Positions 46,959 through 59,326 of a stretch of DNA of 64,000 nt are shown piece by piece. Made by a program: the position numbers and the translations under genes. This DNA comes from Jacaranda mimosifolia (taxonomy: Eukaryota; Streptophyta; Magnoliopsida; Lamiales; Bignoniaceae). The stretch covers positions 37,293,404-37,357,403 of the forward strand of contig CM032122.1 in the NCBI GenBank assembly GCA_018894105.1, in the 5' to 3' direction. Below the pieces are notes generated by a model. That model worked only from the letters and a program-made list of their open reading frames with translations. It did no database searches and was not told where the DNA came from. Within the stretch, counting starts at the first letter, position 1. Every line of letters starts with the position of its first letter.

Positions 46959-49070
46959 CTGAAAATATAATACTCATTACCATCAGAAATATGAGAAAAG
47001 CTAGGTCTATTTTTACATAAATATTTTGATGTTGTTCCTTTCTCAAGAGAAACTGAATGCATTATTTACAGTAACTGCAGCAGTTGACAAATTTAAATTT
47101 TCAACAATAATAGGTTTGCACATTTATCATCAAATCATAATTTTTCCTTCGTCAGCAAAATAAACTGTCATAGTTAAAGAATCACTCCACAACAGTAACA
47201 GCAACATGACTTCAAACGAAGAGACGGACCACATGAAATCTTATATTTGAAACAGTAACAGCAAAAGCAACTGCATATAATCATCTTACTTGGTGATTAG
47301 TAGCAGCAACAGTTCAGCTGCTGAGAGCCTTCATATGCTTTATCACTATCAGACCACAATAGTTCATATTCCTTCCACAATTTTATTAGTTCTTGCATGC
47401 ATTCACAAATTTTATAAACAAGGACACCTCAGCCTTACCTGCAACGAGACACCATAAATTCAAGAGCGATGTTATAATACAAAGGAATACACATGAGAGC
47501 AGAACAGTTGCTGTTCTATTACGGATTTTCAAACTATTAACTTGTCCTTCTCTTAAAGAGATAACTGCTAAAGTGGAATAGTAAACATATTAATACCTGC
47601 AGACTCGAATAATTACAATAACCTTTACGCTGCCACTGGTTTTCATCTTCTTTATTTTCCTTGTAGTAATGTAAATAGGGAAACGCAACATTTTAGCTAC
47701 CCTTGTTTCACTACAATCAATTGAATCATAACATAATTGTAGCCAGACTCACGCTTTACACAAGTACATATGACATTACATATGTGCTGTTACCTTCTTA
47801 ACAAGTGGCTGACTGCTTCCTCTCTTCATTCTAGGAAGCTAGTATTTCTAATCTTCCTTCACAGCCATTTCCCATTTTTCTTTCTCTCCTTCCTTCCTTT
47901 TTTGTTTTTTTGGTCTGTGGATGGGGTTATGTTGTTAAACTAAGAGGTTGTGAAGCTAAACTTATTTAAAAAATCTTATAAAATCCTACAACATTTTATA
48001 AGATTTTTTGGAGCTTATACGAAATTTTATTTTAAAAATAAGCTCTTCAGTTGTTCAGATAAAAATAAAAATAAGATGTTAGAGTTTATAAGATATTAGT
48101 AATGATTATTTTCTAAGTAATATGGTTAAAATAAATGAGTTTGTTAAAATCTTAAAAATAAGTAGAAACTCCTTACTTTTTTCAAAAAGCTCATGAGATG
48201 CTAACATCCTATTTCAAGAGCTTATAGGCTCTTTTTTTTTTTAAAAATAAAAAATTACGATACACTTATGACATATTATAAGCTTATGACATATTATAAG
48301 CTCTCACCTAAACATCATCTAAGAATTATTAAAAAATGAAAAAAAAGCAACTCAAGCATATGTAAGCAATGTCTGGTGAATTTTCAACAGCGAGAGGCTT
48401 TCATGTCAAATGATCAAGAGAATAAAAACTCAAAGCATTTGGCTTTTCTAACAAGGCATGTCCGTAAAGAAGTGGTTCACGCTGTGAAGCATAGAAGCAG
48501 TATTCAGTCAATGGTAGGTGCGCGGGAATTTCAGAGAAAAGAAGTAGAAAAAACAGCAAAAAACAAAAAGGGGCCCAAACAGGCACTCACAATCTTAATT
48601 GCACATTAATAAGCTCAATAACAACATCATACAGCAATATGTACTCAAAATCGAGTAGATGTTTAACAATTTTATCTATTATTAACCAGAAAATCTAGAA
48701 CAATTACTTGTGTCAGTGACTAGTGTTGGACAGAGTAGAGGTTTACACTCCCAACCAATTTTTTCCAAAACCCTCATAACCAAGAAGCAAACGCAATCAA
48801 AGCTGCTAAATTGCCATTCGAAACAAGCACAAAAAATCAGTGGCAGACAAGAACGAAAACACGCCCTGGTTTTCAACTCACTGAACGACGAACTACTGGA
48901 AAAAAGCAAAACTGCAAAGAATATAACAGAAATTCTGCACCGAAAAATAAAGAAAAAGAAAAGGACCAAAATTGAGAGGCATTTTACCTGTTTAACGGTG
49001 TTTGGCTGCGAAGAACCCGACGGAAAGCAAGGGGGTTTGGGAATCGAATTGAGAATATGTTTGCTTTGAT
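46959..49070 (-). other. Probable 5' UTR intron and leader exon of the PORR gene
   Basis: On the minus strand the sequence AAACAG/GTAAAATG at 48988 is a good donor and pairs with the acceptor at 46959. No coding sequence is supported in between. About 47930-48330 contains short AGCTTATAA-type inverted motifs that may be an old MITE. Confidence 0.4.
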
Positions 49071-49481
49071 CTGGGTAATTATACATAAATTTGCAAATAG
49101 TTCATTATTAGTTAATAATACTATTTTCTCATATTAATAAGATTTTCATTATATCTTTTCGAAATAAAGTTAATTGTTTAATATTTTTTGAAAAATGGAC
49201 TTAGTGGGGCCAACCAATACAAAGCGGGTCTACAGTTGAGTATAAGGCAGGGCGCCTTCCCCTTGCATCTAAACTCCACGTGTCTTCAATCAGAAAAGGG
49301 AAAACAAATTAACGGTAATAAAAATGCCAAAAGAAGAATTAAATATTATACTGCAAAAACGAAGGAGAAGCAAGTGAAGAAGAATCCGAGAGATAATTGT
49401 ACTGGGGGATTGTGTGGTTTTGATAATAGCTTTGAGTGAGAAAGAGAAATTTTTTATTAAGAACAGAGGTTGAAAATCACC

Positions 49482-52096
49482 ATGCCACGGAGCAGATTTT
49501 TGGGAACATCTTCTTCACCGAAAGTGGAGATGATTGTGGATATGGGCAATCCATTTCTGAATCTCACTGTTGATGGATTCTTGAAGATTGGCACTGTACA
49601 AATAAATCCCTTTTCCTTTCTGTCTGTATCTGTGTTATAGGAATAGTTCGGGCTGAGTTTAATTCAAATTTGAGTATTACGTGTCTTTGATTATCTGGTT
49701 AGATTTATGAATGTGAAGATGTTTATTCTTTGATATTTCTCTTGTTGTTTTGGTTTTTCCGTGGAAGTTCAGGTGGCAGCAGCAAAAGTAGCTGCGGAGG
49801 AAGCGTATTACGTAGTTAAACGAGGTTCCCATTTCTTTGTCTTTCACTCTTAAGTTGAAATTCTCAGCAGTAATTCAATTGATGCAACTGTAATTTGTGG
49901 CACTGTTTGGATAGGCATAGGGTTGGTTGGTCCAAATTATGAACGTGACTGTAAAGAATGTAATATTCATAGATTAAGCTCACGAGGTTTGCTGAGCACG
50001 AGTGTTAGAATTAGATCTATTCTTGAATTTATGAACAGTTTGAGCAAAAATGTCAGTGAGTAGATTATAGGCCAATTGTTCATAGAGTAATTTGCTGTGA
50101 TAAAGCACAGCTTGGGCTTTGTCAACATTCATCACGTTTGTTAATGGTGAATATGACAAAGGCTGTTCAAATGTCTGTCGGGTGATAGATTTGATATATA
50201 AGTGATACCTGCTATAGTTATTTCTCAAACTAAAATGTGAAATGTAGTGATTTGTGGATGGCAGTTTTAACATTAGAAGATATTATTTCTCCGTACATAC
50301 TTTTAATATGATATAAATAATATGCAAATGCGAGTAGTTGTTTGGAGTTATTGACATATTCTTTTTATTGCAATGGATTTCCATCCCACATCATTCCACG
50401 TTAGCTTTGTCTGGCCATCGGCCTCTTGTTAGTTTTGAAGCTAGATAATCGCTTTCTGATGGATTGATGTTCAAGATGCATCATCGCTTTTATGTTGAGG
50501 TCGTATATGTAGACAAGATTTTGTAAACATAAGTACAAACTTAAGGTTGGAAGATGACAGGAGACATATCAGATGAGGTAATACCATATAATTCTGAAAC
50601 CAAAAACTTTCTTTAAGAGGGCTAATTTGATAGATTGATAACCCTTTAAGTTCAAATAGAATATCTTGTGTTCTGTGGATGTGGGGAACATCTGTGCAAA
50701 AATGTTTTCTTGTGTCTATTGAATATTATTTATGCTGCAATTTTTCTAGTTTACTGATTTTCTTGACACAATGTTAGATGCAATTTGCAGGGAATGTTTC
50801 ACACCACAAGTTTGACCACTCGGTGAGAACCGTTTCTCATTAATTGTTCCAAGTCATTGACATGACATTATATCACCTTGAGAAAATTGTAATGAATCAT
50901 GAGAAAAAAGTTTGCTACTAGTAATATAAGTGGACTTAAGAAATCACATTCTTTGGACCAATTGAAACTAATATCATATTTGTTTGTATATCACTAATGT
51001 CTAACTACCTCCACACCATATGCAAGGATTAGATAAAGAATCACAAATTTGAAAAATCTACTAATTTACATGCAGTGGTTTTCTTGTCCTACTTAAGTCT
51101 ACTGCAATGCTTGTTAAGGCAGCTTGTTTGTTATTACACTCACATTGCTTTTTCGTTCCTTTCCTTTTTTAGTTGGCTGGACCTCTTATATATGGATCCC
51201 ATAGGAGATTTTGAGATCTTCTCTGGTGCTATCAAACTTTTAGTTAAATTTATGAGCTTCACTAAGTATAGACAGAAAGAGAGGCACAAATGACTCCCCT
51301 CAGTTTTATTAAATATGACCAATTCATTCCTTAAACCTAATGCTTGTCCTTTGTTGGCCTATTTGAATCGGCCACACATCTAAGGAATTTTCTGCCACTG
51401 CAGCTGAAGAAAATGTGTAAAGAAGGTGCATACTGGGGTGAGTGATATTTGCACTCCTTGCATTGACATACGAGCTATGTATTGTTATTAGAGACTTAGC
51501 AACATTCAGATAAAAATCTGAACTTTGTACATGTTACACTTGCAGGAACTGTAGCTGGAGTTTATGTTGGACTAGAGTATGGAGTAGAAAAAATCCGTGG
51601 AACCAGTGACTGGGTAATTCTGAAAGCATTCAATATGTTTTCTTATTCAACCTACTTCGTCTTCATTGTCAAAGAAGCAGATGAGCTTCAACTTCTATTT
51701 CTGTTGCAAATGATTCATGCTGCACCACTAGAGTCTCGTCTGATTTTGACTTAACCTGCCTTTTTACTCACCTCAGATCTTTTGTTCCATTCTCTATTTC
51801 ATCTCATATTCCAACTTGATATTTATCTATATATATATATATGACAAGTATATCTAATTTTCAACCAATTGTTTTTACAAAAAACTACTAAATACAAAGA
51901 TGAAACAGGAAATGGGATAGAGGACTTAAACGCTTTTTACTTGCCCATTTCACAGAAGAATGCAATGATTGGGGGTGCATTGACTGGGGCACTTGTCTCA
52001 GCAGCCAGCAACAACAACAGAGACAAGATTGTGATGGACGCCATAGCCGGTGGTGCCGTTGCAACTGCTGCAGAGTTCCTCAATTATCTCACCTGA
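49482..52096 (+). CDS. OEP16: Outer envelope pore protein 16, chloroplast (OEP16-1 type)
   Basis: Six exons join in phase: 49482-49595, 49773-49824, 50791-50822, 51404-51437, 51546-51613 and 51956-52096, giving exactly 146 residues, as in pea OEP16. The start MPRSRF and the blocks VDMGNPFLNLTVDGFLKIG, LKKMCKEGAYWG, AGVYVGLEYGVEKIRGTSDWKNA and GGALTGALVSAASNN ... GGAVATAAEFLNYLT are the family signature. It is a four-helix PRAT-family channel in the outer plastid envelope, selective for amino acids and amines, and also linked to import of NADPH:protochlorophyllide oxidoreductase A. Internal exons are tiny (32-68 bp) while introns reach about 970 bp. The exon 2 donor is the weak CGAG/GTTCCC. 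Confidence 0.96.
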
Positions 52097-55000
52097 AGAG
52101 GATGAGATGACATAACTCTACTGCTTCAGAGTTCCATGTGATGGAGCTGCCATACTTTCATGTTTGTTGAAATGTTATTTAAATAACATATGGTTGAATA
52201 ATAGCAGAAAATTTCTAATGGTAATTGCTTCATTGTTTTTGGCACCTTTTCTTTAATTCTTCTTGAGATATCCGATGATGTTCAGAAAGAGACCTTTTTT
52301 AGACAGAACATCACTGTCGTTTTTCTATATACTAGAAACTTTGTAAGAAAGAGTACGATGGCCAGTTCAGTATGAGGGATAACTCACTAGCCAGAACCTT
52401 CTTGGCAATTAATTTCGTTTGTAGTTTTAATGGTCCACATCACCTGTGAAGTCTCCCTATTATTCATTGGAAAGAGATTATAAATCTTGTATAAACTTTC
52501 CACACTTACATGATATCTGATGTTTTGACTTTATCTAGTGGACCCCGCTCCGAGGCATAATTGACGTTATCGTGTTGATATTATCAATGCTTATACTGAA
52601 AGGGAATGCGACATCATTGTATAATTAAATAAAATGGATCTAACTTCTTATATTAATTAACATCATTCCACTTGCTCTAAATTGAGATAAAGGGATAAAC
52701 AAATCATAAGGCCGGCGGACAGACAGTGATTAATTTGTCCTAAGTTCTCTGTCTTACAAAAGGAAAAAAAAAACTAGTACAAAAGTGATGCAACATTTAG
52801 ATATGCTGATTGAGAAAACCTAGTATTATGGTGTATTGTTGAATAATATTCAATTCGAAAAGCTCGCAAATTTAAATAAGTTTTTTATATTTTCAAAATA
52901 TAATTATATACAATAAAGTTAATAATAATAATAATATTTTGTTTGCTATTTTTAAAAATAATAATAATTTTTTTGAAAATTTATAATTATAAATTTTATT
53001 TTAAGTTTAAATGAGTTTGAACTAATCCAAACCTATACGCGTTTGAATTCATTCGAACTTATACAAATCGAGTTCTTCTACTAATTTATGACAACTCAAT
53101 CAATAAACCTCGCCCAAATCTTCATCTATTCAACAAGCCAAATTTGAGCTTACTATATTCGGACTCGACTCGACTCGACTCAATTCATTTACACCTTAGG
53201 AAAAACCATGACAAGTTCATTTACTTCTAAGAAGCAAATACATGAGTTGTTCTTGAAAATTCAAAGATTCATCCTATCATTTTAATTTTCAGAATACCAA
53301 GAAATTATGCGACAAATAATGTTTATATATATATATAACTACTAATATAATCATCAATTTATTATCTTCTCGATCTTATTTTGACAAGAAATTATTAATT
53401 AAATGAACTTATAGAAATTCAACACAATGCATTCATTACCATAAGAAATAAGTAATTGCTACAACTAGAAATGTTGAGATTTCAACGATGTAATCAAATT
53501 AATGATACACATATCGATAATTTTTCTTGTATCATTGTTCTATGTAGAGTTATGAAAAAATCAAGACGTCATGTCTTACGAATGCCGGGTTCCTTGTGTA
53601 CGAGTCTTTGGCCTCGCTGGACTGGCAGGAAAAGTCACATGAATTGATTATATAAATTAATAAATGTGCTAAAATAATAATATTTACGCTCTCAAATTCG
53701 AAAAAAAATAATAAAATAAAAAGATTTTGACCTCAAATTTCATACGTATAAGCATAGAAGATAATATTATTAAATTAATCATTTAATTTATTTTAATATA
53801 TATGGATTAACATATTTATGTAATAACAATAGTCTTAAATAAGAAAATATGTTTTATAAATGAAGAAAAACTAAAACATAAAAGTACAACTTGAAAAAAA
53901 AATTAAAAAAATGCATGCCTTGTATTTTACGAGCTATTTTCTCTTCCTTCCAAATCTAGGCTAACTAACTCAAGAAGTTATTCGTGTAGCCACAAAAGAT
54001 TTGGCTCGTCTTTTAAATTGAGAGTAAAACTAGCTTAAATTTTAGATATACTATTTTAAAATGTATGGGATTGGATTGAACGTGTACCACTATATATCTC
54101 ATATTTCTTGTTTTTTAATATTTTAAAATAAGACTTTATTTGCTATTAAAAAATAAAGTATTTACTACAAAAAATTGCTATAAAATTAATTTCATAATCA
54201 TGAACCATGACTATAAAATAAATTATACTAGTCACAAATTATCTGTACCAAATGATATTTTCAAATTAACAAGCAACAAAAATTATTAATTGTAAATTCA
54301 TAGTCATATTCGATGCAAGTGCAACAGATCTATTACGCATTATTCGTAAAAATATATATATATATATATAAAAGAATAATCAATCCATTATTGATGAATT
54401 GTAATAAGGCTTAGTTATTATGAAAATATCTACATTGCATTCAGTTAGATTAATTTCATAACTAAGAATATACATTTTTAATACCAATTATGGATTGGCT
54501 GTTTTAATTTTCTATAGTAATTAAAAAAAAAAGAAAAAAAAAATTCCCCCAAACTATCACCTTTATTAAAGTGATGATGATATGAATAATTAACTTTCAA
54601 TAGTTACTCCTAAAGATAATAATACAACAAAACATAATTTTTTTTATTTTTTTCAACTCTTATTTAAGTCTTTGCATTAAGTTAAGTTATTCCCATAAGT
54701 GCAATTTAGAAATATTTAACAATACAAATCATCGGAGCAGATATGTTATAATTTCAATAAAAAATTCTTATTCTTTCTTAAGGTTCAAGCCACTTGTCAG
54801 TTGTCATAGCAATCATCAAAATTTACTTAGTCATTGATAATTTCAAACCATACTTGGGGTGATAGAGATAATGTTATTTATGCCTGAAGAAAGGGTCCTC
54901 AAGACAATTTTGTCAAAATTATGTGTGGACATCATTTATTTATCTATAGCAGCAAGCAAGCTTCACGCCTCTTCCCTCTGATATCATCGTTTGAAAATTA

Positions 55001-55150
55001 CATTTCCAATTAAAAAATTTCATGGCTGACATTAATTTCATTGATCTTAACCGTTGATTTCCATGTTTTTTTGCCAAAATCCAACATCTTTATCAATACT
55101 ATTTGTCAACAAAGGTGAAGGAATTATCGCTACGCCTAACTTTTTCTATT
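52097..55150. other. 3' UTR of OEP16, then long AT-rich intergenic DNA
   Basis: About 150 bases of likely 3' UTR are followed by roughly 2.8 kb without a supported gene. An A/T-rich stretch at about 52830-53200 ends in repeated GACTC units and then TACACCTTA, like decayed plant hAT termini, but the other end is unclear. The open frame 53456-53647 shows no recognisable family. Confidence 0.5.
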
Positions 55151-55159
55151 GGATTGCAT

Positions 55160-55167
55160 TATAAATA
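55160..55167 (+). promoter_or_regulatory. TATA box of the metallothionein gene
   Basis: TATAAATA lies 117 bp upstream of the ATG, a normal distance for a short plant 5' UTR of about 85 bases. Confidence 0.7.
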
Positions 55168-55276
55168 GGAGGCGAGTACAGCTCTACCTAACCAAACTCA
55201 AGAACAACTTCTTCCGGCTGAAGTACATACCAATTAGAAACATTTCTTTTAGTTCTCTTCTTTGTGTTTGAAGAAA

Positions 55277-56603
55277 ATGTCGAGCTGTGGAGCAAACTGC
55301 GGGTGTGGATCAAGCTGCAAGTGCGGCAGTGGCGGCGGGTAAATTCAAGTCCTCCCCCCCCCCCCTCCCCACCCACCCCCAACCAAAATTTTGGCCTTTT
55401 TTCATGGAAAGTTGATTTGTTAAGGTATTTAGGGCCAAGCCCTTAAAGCCAATTTTAAGCTATCTGTATTTAAGTTCGAGAATCATAACTTAGTTTACGA
55501 GTTGGTATATAATTAAATATTATAATTTAATTTATTAATAAATATATATTATATTACTATTATTTTTCTTCATGTTCAAGTTTAAATTCAGGCTCCCAAT
55601 TATTTATAACTCATTTGAGAATTCAAAATTAATTGAGTTGAGCTCGAGTTTAAAGTATTACACTCATCGAGCTCAAACTCACATCTAATCATATATATAT
55701 ATATTTTGAACTCGAAATTTCTTCTACCGACCCTAACAGCATCATCATCATCTTTATAATCTTGATAATATGTTAGGGCCTTGTTTACTTAGCTTGATTG
55801 GGTGTTATACATATCTAATCAAGTCTTTTTTAATATTTATTTCAATTGATAAAAGCCCTTGATAAATTTTAGGTCCAATATTATTTATTGTTGCTTTTGG
55901 AAAATGGAACCAAATGAGAAATATTTGATTTGATGTGATAAGAATTACAAAGACCAAATAGGACCTATTTTTTATCTTATTTTCAATTAAACCCTATTCC
56001 TAAAAACGGGAAAGAATGAGGAAATTGTGAAAAACTGACTAAAAAGTATAAATGATATAATAGTAATTTTTTATATTATATTTTAATTTATTTATATATT
56101 AATCTTATCAACCAAACAAAAAATTAAAATATTATATCCTAATAGACTTAAAATGTATCCATTTGCTTATATATCATTTATAATCACATCATTCAAAGCA
56201 AATAAGCTCCAGATATATAATGATTAGCATTCTTGAGTAACAAAATTTTTTCACCATTCTAATGCAAGAGCATGCAGTATATGTAGTATCAAATCTGGCT
56301 CAAGAATTAACTAATCCTTGATTGATCTACTGGCAGATGCAGCATGTACCCTGATGTGGAAAAGACTACCGCAAGTTCTACCATCATTGAAGGGGTTGCA
56401 CCACAGAAGACGTACGTCCAATACATGATAACAAACCTTATATATATGCAGATGATCATATATAAATTAACTGATCTTTCTTTTTTTCCTTCCTTTGATC
56501 TTTATTTAGGTACTCTGAGGGATCCGAGAAGAGCTCTGGGGCAGAAGGAGGTCATGGCTGCAAGTGTGGCTCCAACTGCACATGCGACCCTTGCACCTGT
56601 TGA
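55277..56603 (+). CDS. Type 2 metallothionein
   Basis: Three exons join in phase: 55277-55338, 56337-56411 and 56510-56603, giving 76 residues. The N-terminal Cys cluster (MSSCGANCGCGSSCKCGSG) and the C-terminal cluster (CKCGSNCTCDPCTC) are joined by a Cys-free linker with MYPDVEKTT and EGVAPQKT, the type 2 plan. The second Cys of the usual CC pair near the N-terminus is Ser here (MSSCG rather than MSCCG), and the GCGGC ending of cluster 1 is reduced to a single Cys after GSGGG, so cluster 1 has six rather than eight Cys. The cytosolic protein binds Cu and Zn and buffers metals and oxidants; such genes are usually highly expressed. The 998-bp first intron carries a C12 run just after the donor. 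Confidence 0.93.
55354..55365. repeat. Poly-C tract next to the first donor of the metallothionein gene
   Basis: Twelve C, starting 15 bases after the GT, followed by further C-rich sequence. Confidence 0.85.
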
Positions 56604-57872
56604 TGCCCTATATGTATAATGGTTTGCGCCTCCAAAAAGTGCTGAACTTTAAAAAAGGGTTTGATATGTAATATGCAAGCTAAGTGTGTGAAGCTATCTA
56701 TAATTGTTAGAATAAGACAGCCATTATGAGTATGTACTAGTCTCAAGTTCATTACTGAATTTGTCTGATGTACTGAGGTGGTTTGTGATATATGTATGTT
56801 TGTCTGTTTGTAAACTCGACATCGATCTATATATGTATTAATGTCTGTGGTTTTGGTTAATTACTGGGCTTCGATTTCTTGATATTTAGTTGAATTAACG
56901 GAAAGATGATTGGATGATTTCATGATAACTCCTGGGACATATGCCTTTGATATCAACAAGAATACCTCTTATTATGTCTTTAAATAATACGTAAATGTTA
57001 ATATTTGTAGAATTGATCCATCTCGAAAGCCATAAGGAGTAATGGAAAATAGAAGATCAGGCCATGAGAAATCATACAGCATCCAGTATCTTCTAGAGAT
57101 TACTACTTAAAGTGATAGTTAAGGATTCTTAAAAGATCTGGAAAGATCCAAAAAAGAAGCATCTTAACAAATGAGATGTTGGAAGAGGGATTTGATTTAT
57201 CCAGATCATTGTTTGGTGGGAATCTTCACTACGAGGTGGCCTTTTGTTTCTCTTGACTCCATCATTACCATCGTGGTCTTAAGTTTTCTATGGTAAAGGG
57301 GCTACTAGATTAGGCTTCCTTCCTTTCTTGTTTCCTTTGCCGGATGGTCTTCATATATAGATGTCATAGTATCGGGCTAGCAAACTGTTCTTCACAATAC
57401 AGGTGGTCTTGTGGTAAAGCAGGTCGTGATGGGTGTACATTTCCTCCTCTTTTGGCAACACAGACCGAGGCTTTGATGCGGCCTCACCCTTCTACACTAT
57501 TTTCCATAATATTTTTCTTTTTAGTTATTGATGACTTAAATGTCGTTCCCACGAACGGCAACAATTAATGTATTTGAGATTTTTACTTGAAACTGAATTA
57601 CGTTGCCTCGACTTAATTCAATCTTGTATGATTATCTCCTTACTCTTAGATATTCTGTAAAATAATGATTAAAACCCGCAACAAAAATCTTCCAAAATGT
57701 TTAAGTTAGACATCAAACTATCTTAAAAATCAAAGAAATGAACGAGCCTATTGTCTACACTACCAATGTTTACCATTGACACTTCTATACTAGGAAAGAG
57801 ACTGAGTTCTCTTGGGAATCGACCCCTTTTCCTTTGTCCTCTTCCTGATATTTGAGTTAAGGCTCTTTATTC
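56604..57872. other. 3' UTR of metallothionein and intergenic DNA
   Basis: The 3' UTR probably extends to about 56850. The rest shows no gene that I recognise; the open frame 57344-57568 is not similar to any family I know. Confidence 0.5.
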
Positions 57873-57880
57873 AAGCCTCC

Positions 57881-59318
57881 TAGAGGTGTCAAAACGGGCT
57901 GTTCCCGGCCCAACTCGGCTCATTTAAATTTTTAATATAGGTTGGGTTGAACCGACTCATTTAAAAACACATATCAATATGAAATTTTGCAGCCCATGAC
58001 CGACTCGGCCCGAGGACCGTAAAGGACCGCGGGCTGGCCCAGTTTGCGAGCCAACCCATAATATTTTTTAATTTAAATTATAAATTATAATTTTAAAAAA
58101 ATTAGGAATTTATATTTTTTAAATTACAAATTATTAATTTTGAAAAATTATAAATTCATAATTTATAATTATACATTATGAATGTATAAATCAATAACAA
58201 TAATTAAGAAATTATAATTTTTAAATTATAAGTTATAAATTTATAAAAATTATAAATTATAATATAAAATTAAAAAAAGTGTTTTTTTTTTGTTGGGGAG
58301 GCGGGGGGGGGGGGGGGGGTTGCAGTTTACCAATTGTAACAACTACTTCACCAATTCAACTGGTCCAATTGTAAATTGAGCTTGGACAATGCTGCGAAGC
58401 AAAAGTCCTTCTTCTCCTCCTTTTTTTATTTTTATTTTTTAAAATGAGTGGTTATTTGTAATAGAAATATTTCCTATCAAATATCTCAATTTCTCTCAAA
58501 TCTCTCAAGCCTCAAGTATTCTAAAATTTTATTTCTTATTCTACAAATTTTGTATTCTTTGGAAGGATTGGCTAAACTAAGAGTATAGAAATAAAAATTT
58601 GAAAAAGGTGAAGACAATATTGCCTCGATTTGAAGAAGAGGATGAAGAATGGCTTGAAACCATATCTCAATCTGAGAGCGATTTAGATCACTTGAGTGAA
58701 CGATCGATTTATCATTGGGCATATTTAGATGTTTAGATATTACAAAATTATTTATTTCTTGTTGTTATTATTGTGTACTTTCATTTAGAGGTTTGGTCAT
58801 ATCCACCTCTATGTAATTATTTTTTCTAAATTAATGAAGGTTAGAGAGATCCATGCCAAACCCCTCATCACCTTATTTGGTGGTATTTTTAGAAAAATAT
58901 AATTGATACAAAAAATTAATATAAGTATAAATTTCTAAATTTTTATAAAATTTAAGTGTTGTAAAATATTAAAAATCACTTAAGTATAAATAATTAAGTC
59001 TTTTAAAAAAGTATAAGTGTTGAAGAAAATATTAATAGTCACATAATTATAAAAAATTCAAAATTTTAAATTTATTTTAAAATTAAAAAAAATCGCGCGT
59101 CAACCCGCGGGCTGGCTCTCGAGTCGGCCTGCCTAGTCCGGCTCATAAATAAATCGATTCACTTATATAATAGGTTGGTTTCAAGTTGAATCAGATTTTT
59201 CAGGTTTCAGCCCCTCATGGTCAAAACGATGAACGGTCAGCGAGCCAGTATCAAGGCCACTGTGAACCATCTATCAAATTGGCCGAGCTAGTTCAGTCCA
59301 GCCCATTTGACACCTCTA
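57881..59318. mobile_element. hAT-type element, 1.44 kb, with 8-bp target duplication (7 of 8 matching)
   Basis: The left end TAGAGGTGTCAAAACGGGCT and the right end AGCCCATTTGACACCTCTA form an inverted repeat, perfect over the first 10 bases and continuing beyond. Flanks are AAGCCTCC (57873-57880) and AATCCTCC (59319-59326), one mismatch. Just inside both ends are GC-richer stretches with many GGCC, CGGCTC and GGGCTGG motifs. A coding-like relic on the plus strand (about 58600-58735, RFEEEDEEWLETISQ) remains, but there is no transposase core. A G17 run lies at 58303-58319. Confidence 0.88.
58303..58319. repeat. Poly-G run inside the hAT element
   Basis: Seventeen G in a row, preceded by a T-rich/GGGGAGGCG stretch. 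Confidence 0.9.
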
Positions 59319-59326
59319 AATCCTCC

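Noticed and set aside
47393..49086. Frames of 62-134 codons upstream of the PORR gene
   Set aside because: No family similarity; the region fits a 5' UTR intron and leader.
53456..53647. 63-codon plus-strand frame in a slightly GC-richer patch
   Set aside because: No recognisable domain, no splice partners; may be a fragment of unknown origin.
57344..57568. 74-codon plus-strand frame with a GTGGTCTTGTGGTAAAGC stretch that suggested a tRNA-like sequence
   Set aside because: No consistent cloverleaf or B-box follows at the right spacing, and the protein is not recognisable.
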